Assembly (NCBI GenBank): GCA_901456055.1
Contig: CABDWT010000002.1
Coordinates: 806,001-870,000, forward strand
Length of the DNA stretch: 64,000 bases
Reading direction: 5' to 3'
From: Phytobacter ursingii
GTDB taxonomy: Bacteria; Pseudomonadota; Gammaproteobacteria; Enterobacterales; Enterobacteriaceae
Of the stretch, positions 42,538 through 55,385 are shown piece by piece. The notes beneath the pieces are model-generated. The model saw only the letters and a list, made by a program, of their open reading frames with translations. It was not told where the DNA came from and did no database searches. The translations under genes were made by a program, and so were the position numbers. The stretch's first letter is position 1; each line of letters opens with the position of its first letter.

Positions 42538-43878
42538 TTAATTAAGCAATCCGCTGGCGGGCGCTGCGGCGTTAGCCATTTGTCCAGTGCCACCCTGCGG
42601 AGCTGACTGCAGAGGGTGCGCAAGGAAATAATTGCGCAACCCCGTGTAGATCGCTTCTGCAAGCTGCTGTTGGTACTCATCGCTGCCCAGCATACGCTCT
42701 TCGCTGTTATTACTAATAAACCCGGTTTCAACCAGCACCGAAGGAATATCTGGCGAACGAAGCACGCCGAGGCTTGCGTGTTCCGGATGTCGCTTATGCA
42801 GCGCGCCAATACGCGCAAGCTGCGTAATCATACTGCTGGCGACATCATAACCGACGCGCTGAGAATGGCCGAACTGTAAATCCAGTACCGCCTGGCTCAG
42901 ATAGGGGTCAGACTGGCTGTTCGCCAGCACATCGCCCGCTCCGCCCAACAGCTCAGACTGCTTCTCGTGCTGTTCAAGCCAGCCCGCCATTTCACTGTTG
43001 GCGCGACGGTTAGAAAGCACCCAGACAGAGGCGCCGGTAGCATCACGATTCGGTGCGGCATCCGCATGAATCGATACCAGGAAGTTTGCGTTTTGTTTGC
43101 GCGCCACGTCCGAACGCCCCATCACCGAGATAAAGTAATCGCCGTCGCGAGTCATTACAGCTTTGAACATCGGGTCATCATTCAACAAAGTACGCAGTTT
43201 ACGCGCCACAGAGATAGTGACGTTTTTCTCCTGGGTGCCGCCAGGACCAATCGCGCCCGGATCCTGCCCACCATGCCCGGCATCAATAGCAATGATGACT
43301 TTACTGTCACCGGAAGCCGGACGCGCTTGTGCCGCAGGACGAATCGCCGTATTGCTGCTGGTGACGCTAGTGATGCGATCGTTACTGGCGCTAAAAGGGT
43401 TACGCCCGGTTTGGGTCTGCACCGGCTGTGGCGCGATGGCTGGCGTTTCAACGCGTTTTGCCACCACTTTTGGCGGTGGAGGCGGAGGCGGCACATCGGC
43501 ATCAATCGTAAACACCACGGTATAACCTGAGCCGCTTTGCTGTTTCACCGCGCGGGTTTTACCGTTTTGCGTTAAATCGACCACCAGACGTAACGACTGG
43601 CTATCCTTCGGCGTGCCCGAACGGATGCTTCTGACCAAATTGTTACCGCTGAACTGGAGCGGCAACCCCTGAATAACACCGGTTTGTTTGATATCCAGCG
43701 CAACGCTGCGCTTCCCTTCTTGAGAAAAGGCATATTCCGGGTCGCCCATAAAACTGAATGTAATACGGGCCTGGTTATCTCCATTGGAAACCTGAATATC
43801 TGACAAACTCGCCGCACCGACCTGCATGCTGAATAAAATCAGTGCGGTCATTAGCCAACTTTTAACGCGATAAATCAT
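42538..43878 (-). CDS. amiB: N-acetylmuramoyl-L-alanine amidase AmiB
   Basis: The ATG at 43876-43878 ([10 protein letters not shown]) gives 446 residues (E. coli 445). A longer upstream reading overlaps tsaE and is not supported. Order: signal peptide (about 1-22), AMIN domain (septal targeting), Pro-rich linker with a run of seven prolines, then the Amidase_3 zinc domain with [14 protein letters not shown], the SIHADA metal motif and [10 protein letters not shown]. It cleaves septal peptidoglycan for daughter-cell separation when activated by EnvC. 16 bp after tsaE. Confidence 0.96.
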   Translation of the reverse strand: MIYRVKSWLMTALILFSMQVGAASLSDIQVSNGDNQARITFSFMGDPEYAFSQEGKRSVALDIKQTGVIQGLPLQFSGNNLVRSIRSGTPKDSQSLRLVVDLTQNGKTRAVKQQSGSGYTVVFTIDADVPPPPPPPKVVAKRVETPAIAPQPVQTQTGRNPFSASNDRITSVTSSNTAIRPAAQARPASGDSKVIIAIDAGHGGQDPGAIGPGGTQEKNVTISVARKLRTLLNDDPMFKAVMTRDGDYFISVMGRSDVARKQNANFLVSIHADAAPNRDATGASVWVLSNRRANSEMAGWLEQHEKQSELLGGAGDVLANSQSDPYLSQAVLDLQFGHSQRVGYDVASSMITQLARIGALHKRHPEHASLGVLRSPDIPSVLVETGFISNNSEERMLGSDEYQQQLAEAIYTGLRNYFLAHPLQSAPQGGTGQMANAAAPASGLLN

Positions 43879-43894
43879 CCCGTCATCCCTTAGA

Positions 43895-45873
<1,979 letters not shown>

Positions 45874-45875
<2 letters not shown>

Positions 45876-47013
45876 GTCAGAGCCCCTCGATCTCAATCAA
45901 TTAGCGCACAGCATCAAACAGTGGGGTACTGAACTGGGTTTTCAGCAGGTCGGGATCGCTGACACCGACCTTTCCGCCAGCGAGCCCAAGCTGCAGGCAT
46001 GGCTGGACAAACAATATCATGGCGAAATGGAGTGGATGGCGCGACACGGCATGATGCGCACCCGCCCACACGAGCTTCTGCCCGGCACCTTACGGGTTAT
46101 CAGCGTAAGAATGAATTATCTTCCCGCCAATGCCGCCTTCGCCAGCACACTTAAAAACCCGACGCTGGGCTATGTCAGCCGCTACGCGCTGGGCCGCGAT
46201 TATCATAAATTGTTACGTAACCGATTAAAGCAACTCGGTGAAAAGATCCAGCAGCATTGTGCTTCGCTGAATTTTAGACCCTTTGTCGATTCTGCGCCCA
46301 TTCTTGAGCGCCCGTTAGCTGAAAAAGCCGGGCTTGGCTGGGTAGGTAAGCACTCACTTATTCTGAATCGCCACGCCGGATCGTTCTTCTTTCTGGGAGA
46401 GTTGCTCATTGATTTGCCCCTGCCTGTCGACCAGCCCGTTGAAGAGAACTGCGGTCGCTGCGTGGCCTGCCTCACCATTTGCCCGACCGGGGCGATTGTC
46501 GAACCCTATACGGTCGATGCGCGCCGCTGCATCTCTTATCTCACTATTGAGCTGGAAGGCGCGATTCCAGAGGAATTCCGCCCGTTAATCGGTAATCGCA
46601 TCTATGGTTGTGACGACTGCCAGCTTATCTGCCCGTGGAACCGTTTCTCACAGTTAACAGACGAAGCTGATTTCAGTCCGCGCAAGGCGCTACATGCACC
46701 GGAACTGATTGAATTATTTGCATGGAGTGAGAGCTGGTTTTTGAAAGTGACGGAAGGATCGGCGATTCGCCGTATTGGTCATCTACGCTGGCTGCGTAAT
46801 ATTGCCGTCGCGCTGGGCAATGCGCCCTGGGACGAAGCCAATATACGTGCGCTCGAACAACGCCGGGGTGAGCACCCACTTCTTGATGAACATATAGAAT
46901 GGGCCATTGCGCAACAGGTGGAAAAGCGAAATGCCTGCGTGGTGGAGGTCCAGACACCGAAGAAACAACGCCTTGTAAGGGTCATCGAGAAAGGGTTAAT
47001 GCGTGACGCCTGA
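45874..47013 (+). CDS. queG: Epoxyqueuosine reductase QueG
   Basis: From the ATG at 45874 (MSEPLDLNQLAHS) the protein has 379 residues, the E. coli length. It binds cobalamin and two [4Fe-4S] clusters, visible as CGRCVACLTICPTGAI and CDDCQLICPWNRF with CISYLTIE between. It performs the last step of queuosine synthesis in tRNA. Because its ATG overlaps the nnr ATG, its promoter must lie inside nnr; a -10-like TATACT is at 45837-45842. Confidence 0.96.
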
Positions 47014-47219
47014 GCCATCCACAGCTTGTGAATAAAATTAAAAACACATTGCGTATCAATGCCCACAAATTCGTCAAGTGATCCCATTAACAGTTTAAGA
47101 TGAATTTTTTATTAAAAATTTCAATGCGTTAAAGTGAGATTATTAATCAGGCGAAGCGGTTGTCATTTCAAATGAAGGCGAGCGATCTGTGGATAAGTCT
47201 GTTTACAAGAATATGTAAG

Positions 47220-47262
47220 GACGAAAAAAATCGTCCGCAGCATATGCTTTCTGCTGTGGATA
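47220..47262 (-). terminator. Terminator downstream of the glycine tRNA operon
   Basis: On the minus strand CCACAGC and GCTGCGG form a stem (with one G-T pair), followed by ACGATTTTTTT. It lies about 20 nt past the last tRNA gene (47282). The same T run also closes a second small stem GGACGA/TCGTCC. Confidence 0.6.
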
Positions 47263-47281
47263 ATTTGATGGGGTAAAAATT

Positions 47282-47357
<76 letters not shown>

Positions 47358-47445
47358 TTAATCTTCGTCTTTTAAGTTGCCAGTTTGTTGCAACTCAAAA
47401 TCCTGTGATTCGGATGGTACGTATCTTTCGATACTTTTCAAATTT

Positions 47446-47521
<76 letters not shown>

Positions 47522-47593
47522 ATAATCTCTGGTTTCACATTGCAACAGCTTGGCTACACGTGCATACCGGCGATTGATGGTGCATTCAAATTT

Positions 47594-47669
<76 letters not shown>

Positions 47670-47726
47670 AAACATCATTTTTCTTGCTGCCGTAATTTCA
47701 CATTTCTGTGTCGTTACGGGAGGCGC

Positions 47727-47754
47727 ATTATACGAGAATTCCTTTCTCCTGCAA
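47727..47754 (-). promoter_or_regulatory. Promoter of the glyVXY tRNA operon
   Basis: On the minus strand TTGCAG (complement of 47749-47754), a 16-bp spacer, then a perfect TATAAT (complement of 47727-47732), followed by GCGCCTCCCG. The GC-rich discriminator is the mark of stringently controlled stable-RNA promoters. Confidence 0.85.
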
Positions 47755-47872
47755 GCCCCCCGAAAACGATTTTTTAAATTTTTCGTTCAAGTGCTCGATT
47801 ATTCGTCATCTTGCCTGTTTTTGCGCCGGACGGACTACCTTACTCTCTTTTTCATCCGTCCGGACAGCATTT

Positions 47873-48418
47873 TTATAGCTGAATAAAATGTTCGCGATAG
47901 TAAGCAAGCTCGGCCACAGATTCGCGGATATCATCCATCGCCTGGTGCGTGCCCTGTTTTTTGAAACCGTCGAGAATTTCCGGTTTCCAACGACGCGCTA
48001 ACTCTTTTAACGTGCTCACGTCCAGATAACGATAGTGGAAGTAAGCTTCCAGTTCCGGCATGTACTTAAACAGAAAACGACGGTCCTGACCGATACTGTT
48101 GCCACAAATTGGCGATTTGCCCGCCGGCACCCACTCTTTCAGAAATTCGATGGTCGCCAGTTCAGCCGCACGGTCATCAAACGGGCTTGCCTTGACGCGT
48201 TCCACCAGGCCGCTGCCAGTGTGGGTACGTACGTTCCAGTCATCCATCAGCGCCAGTTGAGCGTCAGACTGATGAACCGCAATTGTCGGCCCCTCCGCCA
48301 GGATATTCAGATTTGCGTCAGTGACCAGGGTTGCGATTTCAATAATACGATCGCGTTCCGGATTCAGCCCGGTCATCTCCAGATCGATCCAAATCAGGTT
48401 GTTTTCATTTGCACTCAT
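47873..48418 (-). CDS. orn: Oligoribonuclease Orn
   Basis: The ATG at 48416-48418 ([10 protein letters not shown]) gives 181 residues, the E. coli length. DEDDh exonuclease motifs: IDLEMTGL (Asp12, Glu14), [10 protein letters not shown], and the C-terminal HQAMDDI. It degrades 2-5-nt RNAs and pGpG to mononucleotides and is essential in E. coli. Divergent from rsgA, 106 bp apart. Confidence 0.97.
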   Translation of the reverse strand: MSANENNLIWIDLEMTGLNPERDRIIEIATLVTDANLNILAEGPTIAVHQSDAQLALMDDWNVRTHTGSGLVERVKASPFDDRAAELATIEFLKEWVPAGKSPICGNSIGQDRRFLFKYMPELEAYFHYRYLDVSTLKELARRWKPEILDGFKKQGTHQAMDDIRESVAELAYYREHFIQL

Positions 48419-48524
48419 GCTATTTTCCACCCTTCTCGCGTCATATTCAGCGTGACTATATTCATCTAAAATAGCGTGTATCATAAAGGTTTTGCCCATC
48501 CGGGGCGACCAGGAGCCAGTACGA

Positions 48525-49577
48525 TTGAGTAAAAATAAACTCTCCAAAGGACAACAACGCCGCGTCAACGCGAATCATCAGCGTCGGTTAAAAACGTCTG
48601 TGGAGAAAGCCGACTACGATGACAACCTGTTTGGCGAACCGTCTGAGGGCATAGTGATCAGCCGCTTCGGCATGCACGCGGACGTTGAATCCGTGGATGG
48701 CACCGTACACCGTTGCAATATTCGTCGTACCATTCGTTCGCTGGTCACAGGCGACCGCGTCGTCTGGCGTCCGGGCAAAGAGGCCGCCGAAGGCGTTACG
48801 GTAAAAGGCATTGTCGAAGCGGTACACGAGCGCACGTCCGTTCTGACTCGCCCGGATTTCTATGACGGCGTGAAACCGATCGCCGCGAATATTAATCAGA
48901 TCGTGATCGTCTCCGCCATCCTGCCGGAACTGTCGCTGAATATTATCGATCGCTACCTGGTGGCCTGCGAAACGCTGCACGTTGAGCCCTTGATCGTTCT
49001 GAACAAAATTGATCTGCTGGACGATGAAGGCATGGCTTTTGTGAATGAGCAGATGGATATCTACCGCAAAATTGGCTATCGCGTCTTGATGGTATCCAGC
49101 CACAAGAAAAACGGTCTGCAGCCGCTTGAAGAGGCCTTAACTGACCGCATCAGCATCTTTGCCGGGCAGTCTGGCGTGGGTAAATCAAGCCTGCTGAATA
49201 ACCTGCTTGGCTTACAGAATGAGATCCTCACCAACGAGGTTTCTGATAACTCCGGTCTGGGTCAGCATACGACCACTGCGTCACGTTTGTATCACTTCCC
49301 CCACGGCGGCGATGTTATTGATTCTCCTGGAGTGCGTGAATTTGGGCTCTGGCATCTGGAGCCGGAACAAATTACTAACGGCTTTGTCGAATTCCATGAC
49401 TATATCGGCCACTGCAAATACCGTGACTGTAAACACGCCAGCGACCCAGGCTGCGCCATTCGTGAAGCCGTCGAGAAGGGCGAAATCGCCGAGACGCGGT
49501 TCGAAAATTATCACCGTATTCTTGAAAGCATGGCACAGGTAAAAACGCGTAAAAGCTTTTCTGAATCCGATGACTGA
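48525..49577 (+). CDS. rsgA: Ribosome small-subunit maturation GTPase RsgA
   Basis: The frame is open from an ATG at 48492, but the start matching E. coli ([11 protein letters not shown], 350 residues) is a TTG at 48525 with AGGAG nine bases upstream. An N-terminal OB fold precedes a circularly permuted G domain: NKID (G4) comes before [10 protein letters not shown] (G1) and DSPGVREFG (G3). The zinc motif [14 protein letters not shown] follows. It releases RbfA and promotes late 30S maturation. It lies 98 bp upstream of psd. Confidence 0.95.
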   Translation: MSKNKLSKGQQRRVNANHQRRLKTSVEKADYDDNLFGEPSEGIVISRFGMHADVESVDGTVHRCNIRRTIRSLVTGDRVVWRPGKEAAEGVTVKGIVEAVHERTSVLTRPDFYDGVKPIAANINQIVIVSAILPELSLNIIDRYLVACETLHVEPLIVLNKIDLLDDEGMAFVNEQMDIYRKIGYRVLMVSSHKKNGLQPLEEALTDRISIFAGQSGVGKSSLLNNLLGLQNEILTNEVSDNSGLGQHTTTASRLYHFPHGGDVIDSPGVREFGLWHLEPEQITNGFVEFHDYIGHCKYRDCKHASDPGCAIREAVEKGEIAETRFENYHRILESMAQVKTRKSFSESDD

Positions 49578-49675
49578 CAACTAAGCTAAGCGTCGTTAGA
49601 ATCGTCCCCTTTTTTGCAAAGACCTGGCGATAGCGCCGGGTCAGGAACGACAAAAACAATGGCCTGGAGGCTACT

Positions 49676-50644
49676 TTGTTAAACTCATTTAAACTTTCGC
49701 TTCAATACATTCTGCCTAAACTGTGGCTCACTCGCCTGGCGGGCTGGGGCGCAAGCAAACGCGCAGGTTGGCTGACTAAACTGGTTATTGATCTGTTCGT
49801 CAAATACTACAAGGTCGATATGAAAGAGGCGCAAAAGCCGGACACTGCCAGCTATCGCACCTTCAACGATTTCTTTGTACGCCCGTTACGTGATGACGTT
49901 CGCCCGCTGAATACCGATCCGAACATTCTGGTCATGCCCGCAGACGGCGTGATAAGCCAGCTCGGTAAAATCGAAAACGACAAAATCCTGCAAGCCAAAG
50001 GTCACGATTACAGCCTTGAAGCCCTGCTGGCAGGCAACTACCTGATGGCGGACCTGTTCCGTAATGGTTCTTTTGCCACCACTTATCTGTCACCGCGTGA
50101 CTATCACCGCGTGCATATGCCCTGCAATGGTATTCTGCGGGAAATGATTTACGTCCCGGGCGACCTGTTTTCGGTTAACCATCTGACTGCGCAGAACGTG
50201 CCGAACCTGTTTGCCCGTAACGAGCGCGTTATTTGCTTGTTCGATACTGAATTTGGCCCGATGGCGCAGATTCTGGTCGGTGCCACGATTGTCGGCAGTA
50301 TTGAAACAGTCTGGGCCGGTACGATCACCCCGCCGCGCGAAGGCATCATCAAACGCTGGACCTGGCCTGCAGGCGAAAGCGAGGGTGCAGTGGCGCTGCT
50401 GAAAGGTCAGGAGATGGGCCGTTTCAAACTGGGTTCAACGGTGATTAACCTGTTCGCGCCGGGTAAAGTGAATCTGGCGGAACACCTGCAAAGCCTTTCT
50501 GTGACCAAAATCGGCGAGCCGCTGGCCATCTCCACCGAAACGCTGTTTACGCCGGAAGCTGAACCGACGCCTCTGCCGGCAGAAGAAATTGCCGCCGAAC
50601 GGGATGCCAGCCCGCTGGTAGACGACAAGAAAGACGAAGTTTAA
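49676..50644 (+). CDS. psd: Phosphatidylserine decarboxylase proenzyme Psd
   Basis: A TTG start at 49676 with GGAGG six bases upstream gives 322 residues, the E. coli length. The self-cleavage motif LGST (252-255, Ser254 becomes the pyruvoyl group) is in [11 protein letters not shown]. It turns phosphatidylserine into phosphatidylethanolamine at the inner membrane. It is followed 18 bp later by mscM; psd-mscM is a sigma-E/CpxR-linked operon in E. coli. Confidence 0.97.
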   Translation: MLNSFKLSLQYILPKLWLTRLAGWGASKRAGWLTKLVIDLFVKYYKVDMKEAQKPDTASYRTFNDFFVRPLRDDVRPLNTDPNILVMPADGVISQLGKIENDKILQAKGHDYSLEALLAGNYLMADLFRNGSFATTYLSPRDYHRVHMPCNGILREMIYVPGDLFSVNHLTAQNVPNLFARNERVICLFDTEFGPMAQILVGATIVGSIETVWAGTITPPREGIIKRWTWPAGESEGAVALLKGQEMGRFKLGSTVINLFAPGKVNLAEHLQSLSVTKIGEPLAISTETLFTPEAEPTPLPAEEIAAERDASPLVDDKKDEV

Positions 50645-50662
50645 CGAAGAAGGTAAGCTGTA

Positions 50663-53600
50663 GTGCGCCTGATTATCATTTTTCTGATGGCCTGGTGCCT
50701 CAGCCTGGGGGCTAATGCAGCAACGGCCCCTGATGCAAAACAAATCTCGCAAGAACTGGAGCAAGCCAAAGCGGCAAAAGCCACGCCCGAACAGGCTGAA
50801 ACCGTCGAGGTGCTCCAGGCCGCGCTGAACGCGCTTGAAGAACGTAAAGGTTCGCTTGAGCGCGCTCAGCAATATCAAGATGTTATCGATAATTTTCCCA
50901 AACTTTCCCGAACGCTACGCTCGCAGTTAGATAACCTGCGCGATGAGCCAAAATCGGTGCCTGCCAATATGAGCACCGACGCGCTGAATCAGGAAATTCT
51001 GCAGGTCAGCAGTCAATTGCTGGAAAAAACCCGCCAGGCGCAACAAGAGCAAGAGCGTGCCCGGGAAATTAACGATTCGCTGAGCCAGCTTCCACAACAG
51101 CAAACGGATACCCGCCGTCAGGTCAATGAAGTTGAACGTCGTATCGGCACGCAAACCAGCAATACGCCGCTCGCGCAGGCGCAAAATCTCAGTGCGCAGG
51201 CAGAGTCTGCAAAGCTGAGGGCGCTGGTCGATGAACTGGAACTGGCACAGCTGTCGGCGAATAACCGCCAGGAATTGTCGCGGATGCGCTCCGAGCTGGC
51301 CCAAAAGCAGGCACAGCAACTCGATGCCTACCTGCAGGCTTTGCGCAACCAGCTTAACAGCCAGCGTCAGCGTGAAGCCGAACAGGCGCTGGAGAGTACC
51401 GAACAACTGGCTGAAAACAGCGACAACCTACCGCCGGGTATTGTTGAACAGTTCAAGATCAACCGTGAGCTGTCGCAGGCGCTGAATCAGCAGGCGCAGC
51501 GCATGGATCTGGTTGCCTCACAGCAGCGTCAGGCGACCAATCAGATGTTGCAGGTCCGTCAGGCGCTGAACACCCTGCGCGAGCAGTCACAGTGGCTGGG
51601 TGCGTCAAATATGCTCGGCGAAGCGTTGCGTGCTCAGGTCGCCCGATTGCCGGAGATGCCTAAGCCCCAGCAGCTCGACACGGAAATGGCGCAGTTGCGG
51701 GTGCATCGGATGCGCTACGAAGATCTGGTGAACAAGCAGCCTCAGTTGCGACAGATTCGCCAGGCTGACGGCCAGCAACTGACGGCTGAACAGAGCCGTA
51801 TCCTTGATGCCCAGTTGCGTACGCAGCGCGAGCTCCTCTCCTCATTACTGCAGGGCGGTGATACGCTGATACTGGAGCTGACAAAGCTTAAAGTGTCCAA
51901 TAGCCAGCTTGAGGATGCGCTGCGCGAGGTGAATGAAGCCACCCACCGTTACCTTTTCTGGACGGCAGACGTCAGTCCGATGAGTCTGAGCTGGCCGGTT
52001 GAAATCGTGCAGGATCTGCGACGCCTGATCTCGCTGGATACCTTTAGCCAACTCGGCAAGGCCAGCGCGATGATGCTGACCAGCAAGGAGACCCTGCTCC
52101 CGCTTTTCGGCGCACTTATCCTTGTGGGTTTTAGCCTCTACTCGCGTAAGCATTTCACCCGTTTTCTGGAGCGTTCCAGCGCCAAAGTCGGTAAAGTCAC
52201 CCAGGATCATTTCTGGCTGACAATGCGCACCGTGTTCTGGTCGATTCTGGTCGCCCTTCCACTTCCTGTCCTGTGGGCAACGCTCGGTTACGGCTTACGC
52301 GAAGCCTGGCCTTATCCGCTGGCAGTGGCGATTGGCGACGGGGTCACCGCGACCGTTCCGCTACTGTGGGTCGTCATGATTTGCGCCACCTTCGCCCGCC
52401 CAACCGGGCTATTTGTCGCCCATTTCGGCTGGCCGCGTCATCGCGTGGCGCGTGGAATGCGTAACTACCTGATGAGCATTGGTTTTATCGTGCCATTGAT
52501 TATGGCGTTGATCATGTTCGATAACCTCAATGACAGGGAGTTTTCCGGGTCACTGGGGAGGCTCTGTTTTATCCTGATTTGTGGTGCGCTGGCGGTCGTC
52601 ACGCTCAGTCTTAAACGCGCCGGGATCCCGCTCTACGTCGACAAGAGTGGTTCGGGCGACAATATGCCGAACCGCCTGCTGTGGAATCTGTTGCTAAGCG
52701 CGCCGCTCATTGCGATTCTGGCTGCCGCGGTGGGTTATCTGGCCACCTCGCAGGCACTACTGGCACGTCTGGAGACCTCCGTCGCTATCTGGTTCCTGTT
52801 GCTGGTGGTCTATCACATTATTCGCCGCTGGATGCTGATTCAGCGCCGCCGTCTGGCGTTCGATCGTGCCCGACACCGTCGTGCTGAGATCCTCGCCCAG
52901 CGCGCGAAAGGCGAAGATGAGACGCCGCACTCCACCAGCACCGAAGGATCGGTCGAGATAGACGAGAAAGAGCTCGATCTGGACGCCATTAGCGTGCAAT
53001 CACTGCGTCTGGTTCGCTCGATCCTGATGCTTATCGCGCTGCTCTCGGTCATTGTACTGTGGTCAGAAATTCACTCGGCGTTCGGCTTCCTGGAGAACAT
53101 TTCCTTATGGGATGTCACCTCCACGGTGCAGGGAGTAGAAAGCCTTGAGCCCATCACCCTCGGCGCGGTGCTGATCGCCATTCTGGTGTTTATCATCACC
53201 ACGCAACTGGTGCGTAACTTCCCGGCGCTGCTGGAGCTTGCCCTGTTACAGCACCTGGATCTCACCCCTGGCACCGGTTACGCCATCACGACCATCACCA
53301 AATACCTGCTAATGCTGTTTGGCGGGCTGGTTGGATTCTCAATGATCGGCATCGAATGGGCAAAACTACAGTGGCTGGTTGCCGCCCTCGGTGTCGGTCT
53401 GGGCTTTGGCCTGCAGGAGATCTTCGCTAACTTTATTTCAGGCCTGATCATTTTGTTCGAGAAACCGATCCGCATCGGCGATACCGTGACGATCCGCGAC
53501 CTGACCGGTAGTGTCACGAAGATCAACACTCGCGCCACGACGATCAGCGACTGGGATCGCAAAGAGATCATCGTGCCAAATAAGGCGTTTATTACCGAGC

Positions 53601-53995
53601 AGTTTATCAACTGGTCGTTGTCGGATTCGGTGACACGTGTGGTGCTGACGGTGCCGGCACCCGCCGATGCCAATAGCGAAGAGGTCACGCAGATCCTTTA
53701 TACCGCGGCGGAACGTTGTACGTTTGTGATTGATAACCCTGCTCCGGAAGTGTTCCTGGTTGATCTCCAGCAAGGGATTCAGCTGTTTGAACTGCGTATC
53801 TACGCGGCAGAGATGGGGCACCGTATGCCGCTGCGCCATGAGATCCACCAGTTGATTCTGGCGGGCTTCCGCGAGCATGGCATTGATCTGCCGTTCCCGC
53901 CTTTCCAGATGCGGCTTGAAAGTCTGGACGGTAAGCGTACGGCGCGCACGCTGACATCGGCAGGGAAAGGGAATCGTCCGGCGGGAAGTGTGTAG
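50663..53995 (+). CDS. mscM: Miniconductance mechanosensitive channel MscM (YjeP)
   Basis: A GTG start at 50663 gives 1110 residues (E. coli 1107). Order: signal peptide (ending ANA, about residue 20), a long periplasmic Gln/Glu-rich coiled-coil region (to about 470), some 11 membrane helices, then the MscS pore and cytoplasmic domain (LGVGLGFGLQEIFANFISGLIILFEKPIRIGD). It opens under membrane tension to release solutes. It ends 90 bp from the convergent epmA; yjeM, yjeN and yjeO, found between them in K-12, are absent. Confidence 0.95.
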   Translation: MRLIIIFLMAWCLSLGANAATAPDAKQISQELEQAKAAKATPEQAETVEVLQAALNALEERKGSLERAQQYQDVIDNFPKLSRTLRSQLDNLRDEPKSVPANMSTDALNQEILQVSSQLLEKTRQAQQEQERAREINDSLSQLPQQQTDTRRQVNEVERRIGTQTSNTPLAQAQNLSAQAESAKLRALVDELELAQLSANNRQELSRMRSELAQKQAQQLDAYLQALRNQLNSQRQREAEQALESTEQLAENSDNLPPGIVEQFKINRELSQALNQQAQRMDLVASQQRQATNQMLQVRQALNTLREQSQWLGASNMLGEALRAQVARLPEMPKPQQLDTEMAQLRVHRMRYEDLVNKQPQLRQIRQADGQQLTAEQSRILDAQLRTQRELLSSLLQGGDTLILELTKLKVSNSQLEDALREVNEATHRYLFWTADVSPMSLSWPVEIVQDLRRLISLDTFSQLGKASAMMLTSKETLLPLFGALILVGFSLYSRKHFTRFLERSSAKVGKVTQDHFWLTMRTVFWSILVALPLPVLWATLGYGLREAWPYPLAVAIGDGVTATVPLLWVVMICATFARPTGLFVAHFGWPRHRVARGMRNYLMSIGFIVPLIMALIMFDNLNDREFSGSLGRLCFILICGALAVVTLSLKRAGIPLYVDKSGSGDNMPNRLLWNLLLSAPLIAILAAAVGYLATSQALLARLETSVAIWFLLLVVYHIIRRWMLIQRRRLAFDRARHRRAEILAQRAKGEDETPHSTSTEGSVEIDEKELDLDAISVQSLRLVRSILMLIALLSVIVLWSEIHSAFGFLENISLWDVTSTVQGVESLEPITLGAVLIAILVFIITTQLVRNFPALLELALLQHLDLTPGTGYAITTITKYLLMLFGGLVGFSMIGIEWAKLQWLVAALGVGLGFGLQEIFANFISGLIILFEKPIRIGDTVTIRDLTGSVTKINTRATTISDWDRKEIIVPNKAFITEQFINWSLSDSVTRVVLTVPAPADANSEEVTQILYTAAERCTFVIDNPAPEVFLVDLQQGIQLFELRIYAAEMGHRMPLRHEIHQLILAGFREHGIDLPFPPFQMRLESLDGKRTARTLTSAGKGNRPAGSV

Positions 53996-54051
53996 TGGTT
54001 AAGATGGCTGCGGCCTGATGCTCTCTCATCGGGGAGAGGGAGCAAACACTA

Positions 54052-54082
54052 AAACGGCAACCTGCAGGTTGCCGTTTGCTTT
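54052..54082. terminator. Bidirectional terminator between mscM and epmA
   Basis: AAACGGCAACC and GGTTGCCGTTT form an 11-bp perfect stem with a 4-nt loop, followed by GCTTTT on the plus strand and TTTAGTG on the minus strand. It serves two convergent genes. Confidence 0.85.
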
Positions 54083-54085
54083 TAC

Positions 54086-55063
54086 CTAGGCCCGGTCGAC
54101 AGTAAAGGCCATCACCTCAGCGAGGCTTTCTGCCCCCAGCGCCAGCATCACCAGACGATCAACCCCAAGCGCCACTCCGGAGCAATCCGGCATACCGGCT
54201 TTCAGGGCTTCCAGCAGATTCATATCCACGGGCTGCTGCGGCAAACCACGCGCGGCACGCTTACGATTATCCTGCTCAAAACGCTGCTGCTGTTCGCGGG
54301 CATCGGTCAGTTCATGGAAACCATTCGCCAGTTCAATACCTTTAAAGTAGACCTCAAAACGTTCTGCCACGCGATGATCTTCGGTGCTGATTTGCGCAAG
54401 CGCGGCCTGGCTTGCCGGGAAGTGGTAGACAAACGCCGGACGGTCTTTGCCGATATGCGGTTCCACGCCCATGGTAAACAGCAGTTGCAGCAAGGTATCG
54501 CGGTCTTCTTCAGTGTCTGCGATATTGCTTAAATCGAGCTTCGCCGCCACTTCACGCAGCTGAGGTTTATCCGCAGAAAGCGGATCGATTTCCAGGTAGC
54601 GCTGGAACGCCTGCTGATAAGAGAGCGACTCCGCTGCCGGACACTCCAGCACCTGTTGCAGCAGGTCATCCACTTCATTCATCAGACGATACATATCGTA
54701 ATGCGGGCGGTACCACTCCAGCATGGTGAACTCAGGATTATGATGACGCCCCATTTCCTCATTACGAAAGCTACGGCACAGCTGGAAAACCGGACCGCAT
54801 CCTGCCGCCAGAAGGCGCTTCATATGGTATTCCGGGCTGGTCATCAGATAAAGGTTAATCCCTTGAGAATGGCCGGGACCAACGAAACGGGTCTCAAACG
54901 GGAACAGATGAATATCGGTTACCGTGGCCTGGCTCATACAAGGCGTTTCCACCTCTAACACGCCGCGATCGGCGAAGAAGCGCCGAACTTCCGCCATAAT
55001 AGTTGCGCGTTTTAATAAGTTAGGGATGGATGCGCTCGGCTGCCAGGTTGCCGTCTCGCTCAT
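54086..55063 (-). CDS. epmA: EF-P beta-lysine ligase EpmA (PoxA/GenX)
   Basis: From the ATG at 55061-55063 ([11 protein letters not shown]) the protein has 325 residues, the E. coli length. It is a stand-alone class II lysyl-tRNA-synthetase catalytic core with motif 2 ([20 protein letters not shown]) and motif 3 ([13 protein letters not shown]) but no anticodon-binding domain. It attaches beta-lysine to Lys34 of EF-P. Its partners epmB and efp are in the same window. Confidence 0.97.
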   Translation of the reverse strand: MSETATWQPSASIPNLLKRATIMAEVRRFFADRGVLEVETPCMSQATVTDIHLFPFETRFVGPGHSQGINLYLMTSPEYHMKRLLAAGCGPVFQLCRSFRNEEMGRHHNPEFTMLEWYRPHYDMYRLMNEVDDLLQQVLECPAAESLSYQQAFQRYLEIDPLSADKPQLREVAAKLDLSNIADTEEDRDTLLQLLFTMGVEPHIGKDRPAFVYHFPASQAALAQISTEDHRVAERFEVYFKGIELANGFHELTDAREQQQRFEQDNRKRAARGLPQQPVDMNLLEALKAGMPDCSGVALGVDRLVMLALGAESLAEVMAFTVDRA

Positions 55064-55385
55064 GGTACTTTCTCCGAATTCAAACAAGGGCACGAAGTCT
55101 ACCCGTATCGGCTCAGAGAGACAAATTTTGAGCGGAATAAGGGTTCAGCGTTGGGAGGTAAAAACACTAAAGGTTGGGGGTTTTGTAATTAAATTAATCA
55201 AAATCAATGATGTTTTAGGCCATTCATACATTAAAAAAATCGAACAGGTCAAATTTCCCTCATAGTCCTAAGATTATAATGCGTACCAATAAAGGAGCAG
55301 TGGAATCGTATTCGAGGCCCTGGCTGGTCAGGCACAAAGTCAGATCAAAACGGGTTGCGAAATAACAATAATCAGGAGGAATGTC
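55064..55385 (+). promoter_or_regulatory. epmA/frdA divergent control region
   Basis: This 322-bp gap holds the frd promoter and probably that of epmA. It contains the FNR site described separately, a TACATT -10-like element (55227-55232) about 25 bp after it, and a TATAAT at 55275-55280. No ORF is convincing here. Confidence 0.5.
55194..55207 (+). promoter_or_regulatory. FNR binding site of frdABCD
   Basis: TTAAT-CAAA-ATCAA matches the FNR consensus TTGAT-N4-ATCAA at nine of ten positions. Its centre is about 27-30 bp upstream of the TACATT element, a class II activation geometry. FNR activation of frd under anaerobic conditions is established in E. coli. Confidence 0.7.
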
